Positions 1-13,264 of a stretch of DNA of 64,000 nt are shown in pieces. The position numbers and the translations under genes were made by a program. The notes under the pieces were generated by a model. The model was given only the letters and a program-made list of their open reading frames with translations. It searched no databases and was not told the origin of the DNA. Position 1 is the stretch's first letter; the number at the start of each line of letters is the position of its first letter. The stretch is from assembly GCA_025084515.1 (NCBI GenBank), contig JAJAGP010000956.1, forward strand, positions 62,001-126,000, in the 5' to 3' direction. The stretch comes from Ancistrus triradiatus (lineage: Eukaryota > Chordata > Actinopteri > Siluriformes > Loricariidae).

Positions 1-29
1 CAGTTTGGTCTCGGGCTTAGATATTAGAA

Positions 30-112
30 CATGACCTGAAATGAAAAAGCTGCTTTGAGACGATGCTCCAATGTATAAAGTGCTATAGCTAATAAATCAG
101 ACTTTTACTTTT
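30..112 (+). mobile_element. L2-like LINE 3' tail
   Basis: AAAGCTGCTTTGAGACGATGC, then ATGTATAAAGTGCTATAG and AATAAATCAGACTT, is the usual 3' end of L2-type fish LINEs. A second tail is at 2325-2405. Confidence 0.55.
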
Positions 113-264
113 GAAACCCGAGGAACTTACGTACGTACTTTTACTATCCTACTTACATACAGAACGTACTTATGCATGTACTTGGTTACTTACTGGTGTA
201 CTTTTCCCTATTTATATACGTACTTATTTTATTTTGCTTGTGTACTTAATTACGTACATACATA
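113..264. repeat. Degenerate ACTTACGT-type simple tract (part 1)
   Basis: Loose repeats of ACTTACGTACTT run up to the Tc1 element. The tract resumes after each inserted element (1785-2215, 4475-4597, 6450-6900), which suggests one long tract split by TA-targeting transposons. Confidence 0.7.
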
Positions 265-1779
265 CAGTGGTGCTTGAAAGTTTGTGAACCCTTTAGAATT
301 TTATGTATTTCTGCATAAATATGTCCTAAAACATCATCAGATTTTCACACAAGTCCTAAAAGCAGATAAAGAGAACCCAGTTACACAAATGAGACAAAAA
401 TATTATACTTGGTCATTTATTTATTGAGGAAAATGATCCAATATTACATATTAGTGAGTGGCAAAAGTATGTGACCCTCTAGGATTAGCAGTTACTTATA
501 AGGTGAAATTAGAGTCAGGTGTTTCAATCAATGGGATGCCAATCAGGTGTGAGTGGGCACCCTGTTTTATTTAAAGAACAGGTATCTATCAAAGTCTGCT
601 CTTCTCAACACATGTTTGTGGAAGTGTATCATGGCACGAACAAAGGAGATTTCTGAGAAGCTCAGAAAAAGAGAGCTGTTGGGCTCATCAGGCTGGAAAA
701 CGTTACAAAACCATTCTCTAAAGAGTTTGACTCCACCAATCCATAGTCAGACAGATTGTGTCAAATGGAGGAAATTCAAGACCATTGTTACCCCTCCCCA
801 GGAGTGGTCGGACCAACAAGATCCCTCCAGAGCAAGGCGTGTAATAGTTGGTGAGGTCACAAAGGAGCCCAGGGTAACTTATAAGCAAACTGTGAAGGCC
901 TCTCTCACATTGGCTAAGTTAATGTTCATGAGTCCACCATCAGAAGAACCATGAACAAACAATGGTGTGACTGGCAGGGCTGCAAGGAGAAAGCCACGGC
1001 TCTCCAAAAAGAACATTGCTGCTCGTCTGCAGTTTGTTGTGGATGGATGAACCAAAAGAGAACTTTTGGGTTTTAAAAGAAAAGCTTACGTTAGAGAAAG
1101 GAAAACACTGCATTCCAGCATAAGAACAATCCCATCGGAAGCATGGTGGTGGTAGTATGCATGGTTTGGGCCTGTTTTGCTGCATCGGGCAGGACGGGCT
1201 TGCCAATCATGGGAACAATGAATTCTGAATGATATCAGAGAATCTAAAGGAAAGTGTCAGGACATTGTCCATGAACGAAATCTCAATGAGAAGGTGGGTC
1301 ATGCAGCAAGAAACGACCCTAAGCACACAAGCCGTTCCACCAAAGAATGGTACAGAAGATAAAGGTCCATGTTTTGGAATGGCCAAGCCAAAGTCCTGAC
1401 CTTAATCCAATGGAAATGTTGTGGAAGGACCTGAAGCGAGCAGCTAATGTGAGGAAACCCACCAACATCCCAGAGCTGAAGATGTTCTGTACGGAGGAAG
1501 GGGCTAAAATTCCTCCAAGCCGGTGTGCAGGACTGATCAACAGCTACAGGAAACGTTTAGCTGCAGTTATTGCTGCACAGGGGGGTCACACCAGGTACTG
1601 ACAGCAGAGGGTCACATACTTTTGCCACTCACTAATATGTAATACTGGATCATTTTCCTCAATAAATAAATGACCAAGTATAATATTTTTGTCTCATTTG
1701 TTTATCTGGGTTCTCTTTGTCTACTTTTAGGACATATTTATGCAGAAAATTTTTAAGGGTTCACAAACTTTCAAGCAAG
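265..1779 (+). mobile_element. Tc1-like transposon with about 220-bp inverted repeats, transposase decayed
   Basis: The element starts CAGTGGTGCTTGAAAG after a TA at 263-264. It ends in the inverse (TTCAAGCA) near 1779, where the right tip is slightly eroded. Both ends carry the same segment reversed, including ATGACCAAGTATAAT and CACTCACTAATATGTAAT. The interior encodes a broken transposase: helix-turn-helix remnants at 630-950 and a C-terminal part at 1347-1601 with SPDLNP and a fragment like MLWKDLKRA that holds the DDE glutamate region. Several stops and frame breaks make it inactive. Confidence 0.85.
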
Positions 1780-1784
1780 GTTTA

Positions 1785-3499
1785 CTTACTTATTTACGTA
1801 CTTATGTATTTAATTACGTACATACTTATACTCATGACCTTACTTACTTTTATTTACTTATGGATTTAATTACTTACATACTTGTTATATAACTTTACTT
1901 ACGGAAATACATATATACTATTACTTATACACATATTACTTACTTACATACATATTTACGCACTTTATTGTAAGTTTATTATACATGTACTTATTTACAT
2001 ACGTAGTACTTTACTTACGAACAAACTTATGTACTTACTTTTACTTAAAAGCTTACGTACATGCGCACTTATTTCAAAGTACATAGTTATTTTTATTTGC
2101 ATATGTACTTTAACGTACTTTTACTTATGAACATAGATAGGTACTTTTGTTCACAAACAGGCTTATGAACTTACTTTTACTTATGTACTGAACATAGCTT
2201 TCTTTCTTTCTTTCTTATAGTTTAAGCATAATTACTTAAATTTTTTTTAAAAGCTTTCTTTCTTTTATTTCCTTGCCACTGTCGCCCTAGGCATGCTCAA
2301 TTTGGGATTGGACGTAGTTATTAGGAGATAATCTAAACTTGTAAAGTTGCTTTGAGACAATGCTCCATTGTAAAAAGCGCTACATAAATAGATCTGACTT
2401 GACTTCTTTCTTTCTTTCCTTCCTTCCTTTAGCTTCCTTATAGTGTTAAGCATCATTATTTTTATTTTTAAAAACATAGTTTTCATTCTGTCAGCTTCCT
2501 TATAGTTTTAAGCATAATTATTATTTTTAAAAACATTTTTTTTGCATATTTTTACTTTTTTTTAGTTTTTTTGTGCACTTATTTTTACTAACGTACTTAT
2601 TAACATACCCTTCTTTCTGTTTTTCAGCTTCCTTATGGTTTTAACCATAATTAATATTAAAATATATTTATTTTTTAAACTTAGTTTTACTTTTTCTTTT
2701 TATATTAAAAAAAAAGTAGCTCTTACTAGACGTCTTAGGTCCTTCCGTAATTCCTTAAAACTACATTTGTACTTAACACCAGTGTACATTTGGGCCAGGC
2801 CTCAGTCTAGATAAGAAGTGCTACAGCAAACACGGGTCAGGTCATTAGGGTCAGGAAAGCACATAAAACTCACCCATCCCCCCCTACTGCCCCCCCCACA
2901 CACACACCCCCTCCCTAAATACAATCTGTATCCCCCCCTGAGGGAGTGAAGCCTCACACTGGGAGTAATCCCATTTAAATGAATATGAAGAGCTAATTAG
3001 AGCAGACTTAACACTGAGCTGCTTAAACCGAGATCAGGATAACCTGCATGAAATCTGAGCCTAATCTGATTAGGTAATCTGATACTGGAAACCTCAGAGT
3101 GTTACAGAGTCAGACACTCACCACACGTCATACAAACCGAAGGTACCAGCCTGTGGCCTTTACAGAATTAGAGAAATAACTCTCTCATGTTTACCCCGTT
3201 TGTTTTAGTGGGTTCTCTTCATGTTCGTTTAGGAAAAACCCGATGATGAAGTGGTTTAATGAACAGAACTGACCGAACCACTGAGAGTTCCTGTGAGATT
3301 CCTGTGAGTGCTGCCTGGTTATCTGTGGGCACTCTGTTCCTGTTTTAGATAATGGTTACTGTATTTGAGCAACCTAACGTTCTCTGGTGCTTATATTTAG
3401 CACAGCTGCAGGAAGTTCCTGAACCTTTAGGAATGTCCCTGAGTTTATTTATTAATGATTTAGAAAAAAACACGACCCGAGCTTCATCCAAATCATAAT
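1785..3499. repeat. ACTTACGT-type tract, then T-rich low-complexity DNA and unique non-coding DNA
   Basis: 1785-2215 is the degenerate ACTTACGT tract. 2200-2720 is (TTTC)/poly-T-rich with the L2 tail. 2720-3499 is non-repetitive with no exon-like signal on either strand. The open frames here show no homology. Confidence 0.6.
2325..2405 (+). mobile_element. L2-like LINE 3' tail
   Basis: AAGTTGCTTTGAGACAATGC, then AAAAAGCGCTACATAAATAG, resembles the tail at 30-112. A (TTTC) tract follows. Confidence 0.55.
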
Positions 3500-3730
3500 G
3501 AGAGCCAAACACATTCAAAACTAAAAACCCAAATCAGAAAAAGGCTGACAAGGTATGGAAAATGCTCACTTCTGTCTCTTACGTTTGCTTTGACTTTTAT
3601 TTCGTTGCAGACAGTATGATCCCAAGATATTTCATGGGTGTTTTTTGTCAACTTAATTTCAATTGTTACTAAACATCCATTCCTGCACTTCAGGCCTGCA
3701 AGACATTCCCAAAAAGTTGGGAAGGGGCTA
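3500..3730 (-). mobile_element. Inverted-repeat arm of the 45.8-kb Tc1 family
   Basis: The minus strand matches 46790-46930: TTGCAGGCCTGAAGTGCAGG, AATGGATGTTTAGTAACAAT, ATCATACTGTCTGC. Only one end is present and no transposase is seen. Confidence 0.7.
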
Positions 3731-3752
3731 GTACTGAGGTAAAAGACTAAAT

Positions 3753-4472
3753 ACAGTGGTACCTCGGTTCTCGGCCTCCTCAGAACTCGCTGAATTCGAC
3801 CTCGATGCATCCTGACTGCGATTATTTCTTGTCGAGTCGAGCCGCAAGATTCGTTTCAGCCGAAACTCGATTCACAATTCAGTACAGAGTGATTCAGATC
3901 CAGAACAGCTCTCTCTCAGTGCAGATCTGCTCTGTGTTTATGGTGTTTTTCTGTAGTGTTACTGCAGCACTGTGTGCTTAGTGCAGATCAATCCCCATAG
4001 AGCCGAAAAACATTCATAACAGCCAACCGAAAGGAAAACAGGAACTGAATCCTCCAGAACACAGGCTGCAGTTAGCTTAGCAGCTATGCTAGCACCTGGA
4101 GTTCACCAATAGAGTAAGTGTTTTGATTTTACTTTTCACTTTCAATCCATAGCTCACTAAATGACATGAGGAATTTTCAGCACTTCATTATAAATAAGCT
4201 TTGTGTTAATGATGTAGGTTAATGTGAGTGTTAATGTGGAATCTTATGATGGATTTGTGGAACATCTCCCCATCATACATCAGGAGCTCCTGTACAGTAC
4301 AGCTCCATTAATGCTGATAATGCCTCATACAGGGGGATTTTCTGGGGATCTGGAGCCCATCCATTCAGTTTACATTATTCCTTATGGGAAGCATTTGCTC
4401 AGTGCTCATCGTTTCGGTTCTCGACGAGCCTTCTGGAACAACTTAATGACCAGCACCGAGGTACCGCTGTTC
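3753..4472. mobile_element. Tigger/pogo-like non-autonomous element (720 bp)
   Basis: The left end CAGTGGTACCTCGGTTCTCG and the right end ACCGAGGTACCGCTG are inverted. No transposase frame is visible. The inner part (4150-4440) is shared with 34198-34575. The ends resemble Tigger elements; the family assignment is from memory. Confidence 0.75.
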
Positions 4473-4597
4473 TGAACGTACTTATTTACTTTTACTCACA
4501 AATTTACGTACGTACTAATGTATTACATTACTTATGAACTTATTTTTATGTACTAAATCACTTATGTACTTAACGGGCTTAATTGCGTATGTACGTA

Positions 4598-6109
4598 CAG
4601 TGGGGCAAAAAAGTATTTAGTCAGCCACTGATTGTGCAAGTTCTCCTACTTAGAAAGATGAGAGAGGTCTGGAATTTTCATCATAGCTACACTTCAGCTA
4701 TGAGAGACAAAATGAGGAAAAAAAAAATCCAGGTAATCACACTGTAGGATTTTTAAAGAATTTCATTGTAAATTATGGTGGAAAATAAGTATTTGGTCAA
4801 TAAATTTGGTTCAACTCAAGACTTTGTAACACAACCTTTGTTGGCAATGACAGAGGTCAAACGTTTCCTGTAAGTCTTCACCAGGTCTGCACACACTGTA
4901 GCTGGTACTTTGGCCCATTCCTCCATGCAGATCTCCTCTAGAGCAGTGATGTTTTGGGGCAACAACTCCCTCCACTAATGTTCTATGGGGTTGAGGTCTG
5001 GAGACTGGCTAGGCCACTATAGGACCTTGAAATGCTTTTTACGGAGCCTCTCCTTCGTTGCCCGAGCGGTGTGTTTGGGATCATTGTCATGCTGGAAGAC
5101 CCAGCCCCGTTACATCTTCAATGCTCTCCACTGATGGAAGGAGGTTTTTGACTTAAAATTCTCACGATACATGGCCCCGTTCATTCTTCCCTTAACATGG
5201 ATCAGTCGCCCTTGTCCCCTCTGCAGAAAAAACCAGCCCGACGAGTTGAATTGTTTACCAAAAAGTTCTATTTTTGGGTTTCATCTGACCACATGATAAT
5301 TCTCCCCAATCCTCTTCTGGATGCATCCATATGCTCTCTGGCAAACTTCAGACGGGCCTGGACATGTACTGGCTTAAGCAGGGGGGCCACGCCTGGCACT
5401 GCAGGATCTGACCCCTCTCGTCCGTAGTTTGTTACTGATGGTAGCCTTTGTTACTTTGGTTTTCCAGCTCTCTGGCCGGTCATTCATCAGGTCCCTCCAT
5501 GTAGTTCTGGGATTTTTTGCTCATCGTTCTCATGATCATTTTGACCCCACGGGATGAGATCTTGTGTGGAGCCCCAGATCGAGGGAGATTATCAGTGGTC
5601 TTGTAATGGCTTCCATTTTCTTACAATTTGCTCCCACAGTTGATTTATTCACACCAACCCTGCTTGCCTATTGTAATTCACCTTCCCAGCCTGCTGCAGG
5701 TCACCATTTTTCTTGTCCTGGTGTCTCCTTCAACAGCTCTTTGGTCTTGCCCATGGTTGGGTTTGGAGTCTGACTGTTTGAGGCTGTGGACAGGTGTCTT
5801 TTATACAGATAATGAGGTCAAACAGGTGCCATTAGTACAGGTAATGAGTGGAGGACAGAAGAGCTTCTTAAAGAAGAAGTTAAAGGTCTGTGAGAGCCAG
5901 CAATCTTGCTTGTTTTTGGGTGACCAAATACTTATTTTCCACCATGTTTTACAAATTAATTCTTTAAAAATCCTACAACGTAATTTTTTTCTCATTTTAT
6001 CTCTCATAGTTGAAGTGTATCTATGATGAAAATTACAGACCTCTCTCGTCTTTCTAAGTAGGAGAACTTGCACAATCAGTGGCTGACCAAATACTTTTTT
6101 GCCCCACTG
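4598..6109 (-). mobile_element. Tc1-like transposon, transposase on minus strand, decayed
   Basis: Ends are CAGTGGGGCAAAAAAGTATT and its inverse, flanked by the TA duplication at 4596-4597 and 6110-6111. The inverted repeats are roughly 190 bp (GATTGTGCAAGTTCTCC / GAGAACTTGCACAATC). The transposase region (about 4850-5790, minus strand) has many frame breaks. The same family recurs, in the other orientation, at 55855-57449. Confidence 0.9.
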
Positions 6110-6123
6110 TATATCCTTAATTA

Positions 6124-6446
6124 CAGGTAGTCCTCGGGTTACAACGGTCTCGAGTTACGACGTTTCATGGTTACGACACATCTCCTATTTACTGTATAAA
6201 GCCTTGTTTCGCACTTAAGTGGTTTTGTGTCGTAAACATCATAACATGAACTCCGTGTTTGGTGTGCGCGGCGGAAGAATACACGATTACGCGGCTCGTT
6301 TTTTTGATAATTACTGTGTTAGGATAGGATAAGTGCTTACAGTATGTTATTTACGTACAGTATGTACGTATGTTCCGATTTACACCGAAAATCGGTTTAC
6401 GACGCCACCTAGGAACGGATCTGCGTCGTTAGTCGAGGACTACCTG
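6124..6446. mobile_element. Tigger-like MITE with TA duplication (323 bp)
   Basis: It begins CAGGTAGTCCTCGGGTTACA and ends GTCGAGGACTACCTG, inverted, with TA on both flanks (6122-6123, 6447-6448). There is no coding potential. Family by end sequence. Confidence 0.8.
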
Positions 6447-6449
6447 TAC

Positions 6450-6960
6450 TTACGTACTTTTACTTATGTATTTAACAGACTTATTTGCTTTTACTTACAG
6501 ACTTGTGTACGTACTTATTACTTTCAGTTACAAACTTACGTACAAACTTTACTTATTAACTTATATGTACTTATGTGCTAAATTACTTACGTACTTACTT
6601 TTAATTAATTATGCACATAACAGACTTATTTGCTCTTACTTACAAACTTATGTACATATTTACGTACTTACCGTCAGTTACAAACTTACGTACTTTTACT
6701 TATGAACTTACATACATACTTTTACTGACATATTTACGTTCTTACTTCTCTTCCAAACATCTGTATGTACTTATTTCCCTACGTACTCATGTACTAAATT
6801 ACTTACGTACTTATTGATTTTTACCTACAAACTAGCGTACATGCTTACTTTTACTTATGTATTGACGTACTTACTCATTTTCACTTACGAACTTTCCTTC
6901 GTTCCTTCTCACACTTACAGCCGTTTTGTCACCATGGATACCATGTGATACGTGTTTCGT
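6450..6960. repeat. Degenerate ACTTACGT-type tract (last part)
   Basis: Repeats of TTACGTACTTAC with drift run to about 6900. The swap70 exon donor at 6980 follows. Open frames here are by-products of the repeat. Confidence 0.7.
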
Positions 6961-6980
6961 ACTTAGAGATCGGTCCTAAC

Positions 6981-9900
6981 CTTTCTCATGGCCTCGAGCT
7001 CCCTCTGCTTGTTCTCGTTGGCCGTCTGTAACTCCCTCATCCTGAGCTCCAGCTGCTCCTGCTCCGCCTGCTGCTTCTGCCGGAGCTCCCGCCGCTTCTG
7101 CCGAGCTTCGTGATGTGGAGCCGGGCGACCCATCTTCAGCAGGGAGACGCACGTCTGAATGGCTGAGTCGGAGTTCAGATATACAAAGCAGACGGGGGAA
7201 ATATTATGTAACAGCTCGGTTTAAATAGATCTCCAATAGATCTCCAGTGAACTTAAGCGTCAGAGTGAGTCAGCAGGCCCCCACCTTGAATCCATTCCTG
7301 TTTCTTCTTTTTATCTGAGACGCTGATCTCAAAACTTTTGTCTGAGCACTTGACGAGGAAAAGGCATTTCTTCCCCTCCTTATCTGGTAACGACTGCAGA
7401 GAGGACATTTATCAGCGGAACATCGTAGGAGAACAGGAAGGAAATCGATTATTCAGCCGACTGGCACTGAAACACCTCAAAGCCCAGCAGACTGAGTCAT
7501 CATTTATACTAGAATCAAACAAGCTAACAGTGCAGGGGCTGCAGTGATTCTTAGCTTTACGCTGGTAACAATACATTTAACCCTGACAGGAGCAACACGG
7601 AGTTACATGATGGGGGCTAGTGTTGTCAAAAATACTGATAAATAAATAAATATCAATACTGAACCTTCTGACACGGTATAAAACTCATTTAAACGCCTTT
7701 TTATGTTATGGAAATGGATTTTTCTGTTGATGTCCTTTCTTTGCTCCAGGTCATTCACTTCGGATCATTCAATTTGAAAAAAATTCTAAATGGTGCATCT
7801 TTAAGTTCCTATAATTGACAATGGTTGAGAAAAATGTAAAAAAAAATCAACAAATAAAAATGAAATAGTGAGACACTGGCAGTCAGTCTGCTTAATGTTT
7901 TTTCTAACACATCTTCTCAAAGGCAATAAACATTACAGTACAGCAGCAAAGCTTATTATTATTAGAATATAAATACAATATGATTAGTTATAACATAATG
8001 AAATAACAGTTAAATATACGCCGGTTCGAAGGACTTGCCTCCACGCAGCAGTTCCCATCCAGTACGATGTCTCCTTTCTTCTCCCCCAGATCTTCGCTCA
8101 CGTAGTACAAGATGGAGTTCGGCCGAAGCAGGAACCACCGCTCTGTCCAGTTTTTCCGTTTATGGCCCTTTTTCAACATGTAACCCTAAAAATAGAGGGG
8201 ATGTTAGCAGACTGTTCACAGGTTCCCCTTTCTGAGCTTCCTGTGGATTAGGAGCGTTACTATGGGGACAATACCGAACAACGCAAACGACGGAACATTG
8301 CTGTACATAAAGTTATTAATATCAATGTTTAGGAACGGCAAAGCTGGAGCGTGTGCGCGCGCACACACACACACAGAGTGCTAATGATGCAGTTTCAAGT
8401 TCTGACTTCAACTCTGGAAATAAAGCACACAGTACGAACAAAATGTCTTCTTTAAGTGATGAACATTCTTTTGCTGCTCACAGAGAAATGCAAACGCCCA
8501 TACTGGGTACATCTGAAATTATTAAAAATGAAGAAAGGAGCAGAGTGTGACACCATCATTAGACTATAACTACACATCACATTTAGACTTTTACTCACAG
8601 ATCATTTATTATTCATTATCAATAATGTTACTATTGTGTTATCAGCATCGTCCTGAACCTGAATGTTTTATAAGCAGTAAGGGAGGAGAGGGAACGGCAG
8701 AGACGAACTGATGAACTGATGAACAGTTCAGATGAACTGCTATTTCTAGGGGTTCACATACATTTTAATCACAGACATGTAATACTGGATCATTTTCCTT
8801 AATAAATATCTTATCTCGTTGGTTTAATCGGGTTCTCTTTATCTCTCTACTTTCAGGACTTCTGATTCTGAAATCGGGTTCTGTTTCATCTCCTATTTAA
8901 GCAGAAATACAGAAAATTTGAAGGGGTTCACAAACTTTTGAGCTTCGCTGTAAGATAAAGAACCGTTACGAGATCTAGATTAGAACACATTTCTAACCCT
9001 AACTGGACCAAGATTATTTTTTGAAGTGAAGGAGCTGAACCTGTTTGAGCACGTCCAGTATGAGCTCCTGGAAGACCTCGTTGATGCCCATGGACAGGGT
9101 CTGCCGGTCCATGCCCTTACTGAAGTGGCCCATGCCAATCAGTTCGATCAGCTCCCAGGCGCTCAGGCTCTGCTGTTTGCTGCGCAGCTGAGACTTATAG
9201 TCCTCAAACTTCTCCTCGATCCAGCTGCCTCCCATCGCCTCGGTCAGCTTACGCAGGAAGTACTCGATCTGGGGAAGAGAGGGCGAGCACCAGCACAGAT
9301 ATAACCTACTGTTAGGATTCCCATCACATATAAGATCTGTGTCTCCATTATTACAAGTTAAATAATATAAGAGTTTTACAGAAACATGGATTTCTTTTGG
9401 AGTTGTGCTACGAACTTAAAGACTTGGGAATCATTGTTTAAAATAAAAGGAGCTTAAAAGATGAACTGACTAATGAAATACGTAAAATAAAAAGTAACAA
9501 TTAACATTCTGTTAATAAGAGCCCGCTGATGCAAGGTAAAACTTTTACAAACACAATTTTGAAGGATGCAAAGTATCGTCTGATTATCGTTATTGAAAAA
9601 AATCCCCAAAAATATCGAGATATCATTTTTTTGTCACTATCGCACACCCCTAGTTTAAACAGAAGGATGAGGGGACGGACTGTTCCTTCATTCTGACCCC
9701 CGTATCTTTGCTTCTCTATTAAAAAATAAATCTATTGACACCCCAATCTGCCTTCAGACCTGTGCCACAAGATGCCAGTTTGCCAGTACTGAAGCCACCA
9801 GAGGAACCAGCCTCTGCTAAAGCAGATTTATTAAATATAATTCATGCTTAATTAATTTAAGTTGCGTTCCGCTTGACGTTCACTATAATTACGGCTAATA

Positions 9901-12900
9901 CTTCTCAGAGCTCTTATCTAAAATCCTTAAAGAATGATTAAGCATTATACAGTCAGAAGTCCATGACACTCTTGTTCTGCTCTGTTTTAAATGGCAGCAC
10001 AGTGAAACAGGCACACAGACCATTTTCGGATGTATTACAGGAAGCTCACAGTTCCTTATTTCTCTGGATTATTAATAACAATACACAAAAGCACCTTTAC
10101 TATCATATCATGCCTCTATTATAACAGAACAACACCTAAATAAACAGACTGCTTTAATACCGTCTGCATAGCAACCCATTGTTTGTTGCCAGTGAAAGTG
10201 GATCTCAGGATAACTACGTCTCTTTAAAGGGGCATCATCTTGTTTTCGCAAGCACCGGCTCTGGTACATGTTACGTGGTAAAGTACAGAAACTGCTGCTG
10301 CTGCTTCACTACAGCACATATCGCTGCATCAGGCCCCAGATTTATATTTATATTTCCAATGTTCCGGCTACAGTCAGCAAAAACTGCCCTGAAATCGAGA
10401 GCATGAGAATGTCCACTGTATAACTGGGTCAAACTGTGTGTAAACAATCCAAGTTGCACTGGGAGATACATCATGTATCAGCAAATCGATTCTGGATCGT
10501 AACACGTGAGGAGTGTAATGCAGCTTAACACGTACAGCCTGCAATATTTCAGCCCAAATGCAGGAAAATGACTAAATGTAACTTTATAAGTTGATTTCCC
10601 AACAGGTCTCCCCTCCCTCAGGTCCAGTATGGCAAAGAGCCACTGCTGGGACTCGGACTTCCCTAACGAAGCACACTCATTAACCTAAAACATGTCTTTG
10701 GACTGTGGGAGGAAACCAGAGCACCCAGAGTAAACCCACACATGCAAACTTCACACAGATAGAACCCAGACAGCACCACCTGGGGATTGAACCCAAGACC
10801 TTCTCGCTGTGGGCCGACAGTGCCACCCACTGAGCCAACCAATATTATTACTATTATTATTATATATTTTTTTTTAATTAGTATTACTATTATTATTTCT
10901 ATTATAATTAATTTTCCTATTTTTTATATTGTTATTATTTTTTTTTATTACTACTATTATTACTATTATAATTATTACTACTACTACTATTATTGTTATT
11001 CTTACTATTATTTTTATTACTATTTTTAGTATTATTACTATTATTATTATTATTACTTGATGATGCCACGCCCGTGGTAAATGTGCACCACCAATTATAA
11101 TTGAGGGAGAGGGTTTGTGATACGGCTCATATCTGCATTGTTCTGTGGATGTGTGAGCCGATACTGAAGTGCGTCACTCGCTTTACTGCTCGGGAGACCA
11201 GGCACTGCGTCATACAGCGGGGTGACGTAGGTAACGGTCTGCCTCGTTAGGGTAATGGCCAAGCGAGGATCGCCCTCCATTGACCTGCCTGTAGAAGTGA
11301 GTGAGAGGGGGCTCCAAACAGTTTAGGGGCAGCTCCCACAGGGTTAGCCTGGGTGCTAACAGTGAACAGAGTGATAGGATTGTAGCTCAGTAAGACACAG
11401 CCCTACATCAGGGACCAAACTCCGGCATACCTCCTCTGTGACTATCATCAGCGGGTACCGGTCCTCTGTCAGAAAGTTAAAGATGCACCAGATCCTAAAG
11501 GCGTCTTCATCAGAGATCAGCAGGTGGTTCCTGTTCAGGTTCTTCCTGGCACTCAGAGTCCAGCACATTCTGTTAAAGTCCATGCGGTCAAAGTTGTCCT
11601 GGACCTGAAGAACAAAGAAAGAAAACAGAAACATGAGCAGCAAATCGGGTTAGGGTCGAGCTGATTCCAGCAGCAGGCTCCTCCTACTGAGCCACAGAAT
11701 ACTGGACTCTTTAAATAAGTCCATAATATGCTCAGGGGTTAGCACTGGATTATCGGCGCTCCTCTCTGTACCCATGGGTGAAGGTGAGCTAGAACAGTAC
11801 TAAACACTAAACAGTACTAACACCTCCTGCACACCGGCAGCCTGTGCAGATCACACGGCGGGGCAGCAGGTACCGAGGTGAAAGGTACTCCCGAGTTACA
11901 GCAAAACACGTCCTCAGTAAGGGCCATCAGAACTCCAGTGTATGATCGATCACTGCAGAGCTTCAGGGCAGCTTTCTAAATATCTCCATCAGAGCACCAA
12001 CTAAGCAAGCCTAGGACAAGAGTGGCAAGGAAAAACTCCCTCAGTGTGATGGAGAAAAACCTGGGCAGGACCAAGACGCAATGTTTTTAATTTTTAATAA
12101 CAAATAGGGTAATAGACAGAATCTAAACATTATAATAAAATAGAATAGAATAAAATAGAGAATATAATAAATGAAATAAATAATAGAAATGATAATATAC
12201 CAAATAAAGTAGAGAATATAAAAAATAAAGAATATAACAAATAAAATAGATAATTTAAATAAACAATTAAATAATAAGCAAAATTGAGAATAAAATAAAT
12301 GAAATATAAAACAGAATAAATAAGAGAATTAAATTAAGAATCTAATAAATAACAGAGAATATAAAAATTTAATTGAGAATAACAGAGAATATAATAAAGA
12401 GAGAACAAAAATAAATAATATAATAAATGAAACAGAGAATATAACAAATAAAATAGAAAATAAAGAATAAAAAATAAAATAGATAATATAATAATTTAAA
12501 TAGAGAATACAGCAAATTAAATAGAGAATATAATAATAAATAAAACAAAGAATACAACAAATAAAATAGAGAATTAAAAAACAATGCAATAGAGTATATA
12601 AAAAAAACAGAATATAAATAGATATTAAATGAATATGAAAGAGATAATATAATTTAAATAAAGAATACAATAAAATGCAGAACATAAAAAAACAAAGAAC
12701 ATAATTAAACAGAAAACATAAATGAAATATAATAAAATGCAAAAAATGGACTGGATTTATTGATTTAACATCACAGCTGTATCTGTGTTTATTTTCACAG
12801 CAGGAGCGGGGCTGTAGGGGATGACAGGAAGTACCGCAGCATATCACAGAAAGGATTATTTATAAATGATAAAGGGGTCGAGGCGACCGCAAACGATACA

Positions 12901-12994
12901 CATTTGCTGTAACGTCCTTGTGAAAGGCTGTTAAGATAATTCACCACTGCGTTTTCAAAAATCAGCTCTTTTTTTGTTTTTTGCGCACACATAT

Positions 12995-13025
<31 letters not shown>

Positions 13026-13135
13026 TACACACGCACACACATACACACGCACACACATACACACGCACACACATACACACACACATATATATATACACAC
13101 ACATATATACACAGACACACACACACATTTACACA

Positions 13136-13179
<44 letters not shown>

Positions 13180-13223
13180 GACACACACAGACACACACAG
13201 ACACACACACACAGACACACACA

Positions 13224-13264
<41 letters not shown>

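Noticed and set aside
5197..6073. Overlapping plus and minus frames of 70-130 residues
   Set aside because: They fall inside the decayed Tc1-like element; plus-strand frames are antisense to the transposase.
1..6980. Missing 3' coiled-coil exons of swap70
   Set aside because: I looked for Glu/Gln/Arg-rich minus-strand exons with splice sites left of 6981 and found none; they are probably beyond the window.
12329..12847. 172-residue Phe/Leu/Ile-rich frame that looks like a membrane protein
   Set aside because: It comes from the AATAAAATAGAGAATATAAT array; hydrophobicity is an AT-bias artefact. The same holds for 18072-19063, 16652-16888 and 14061-14594.
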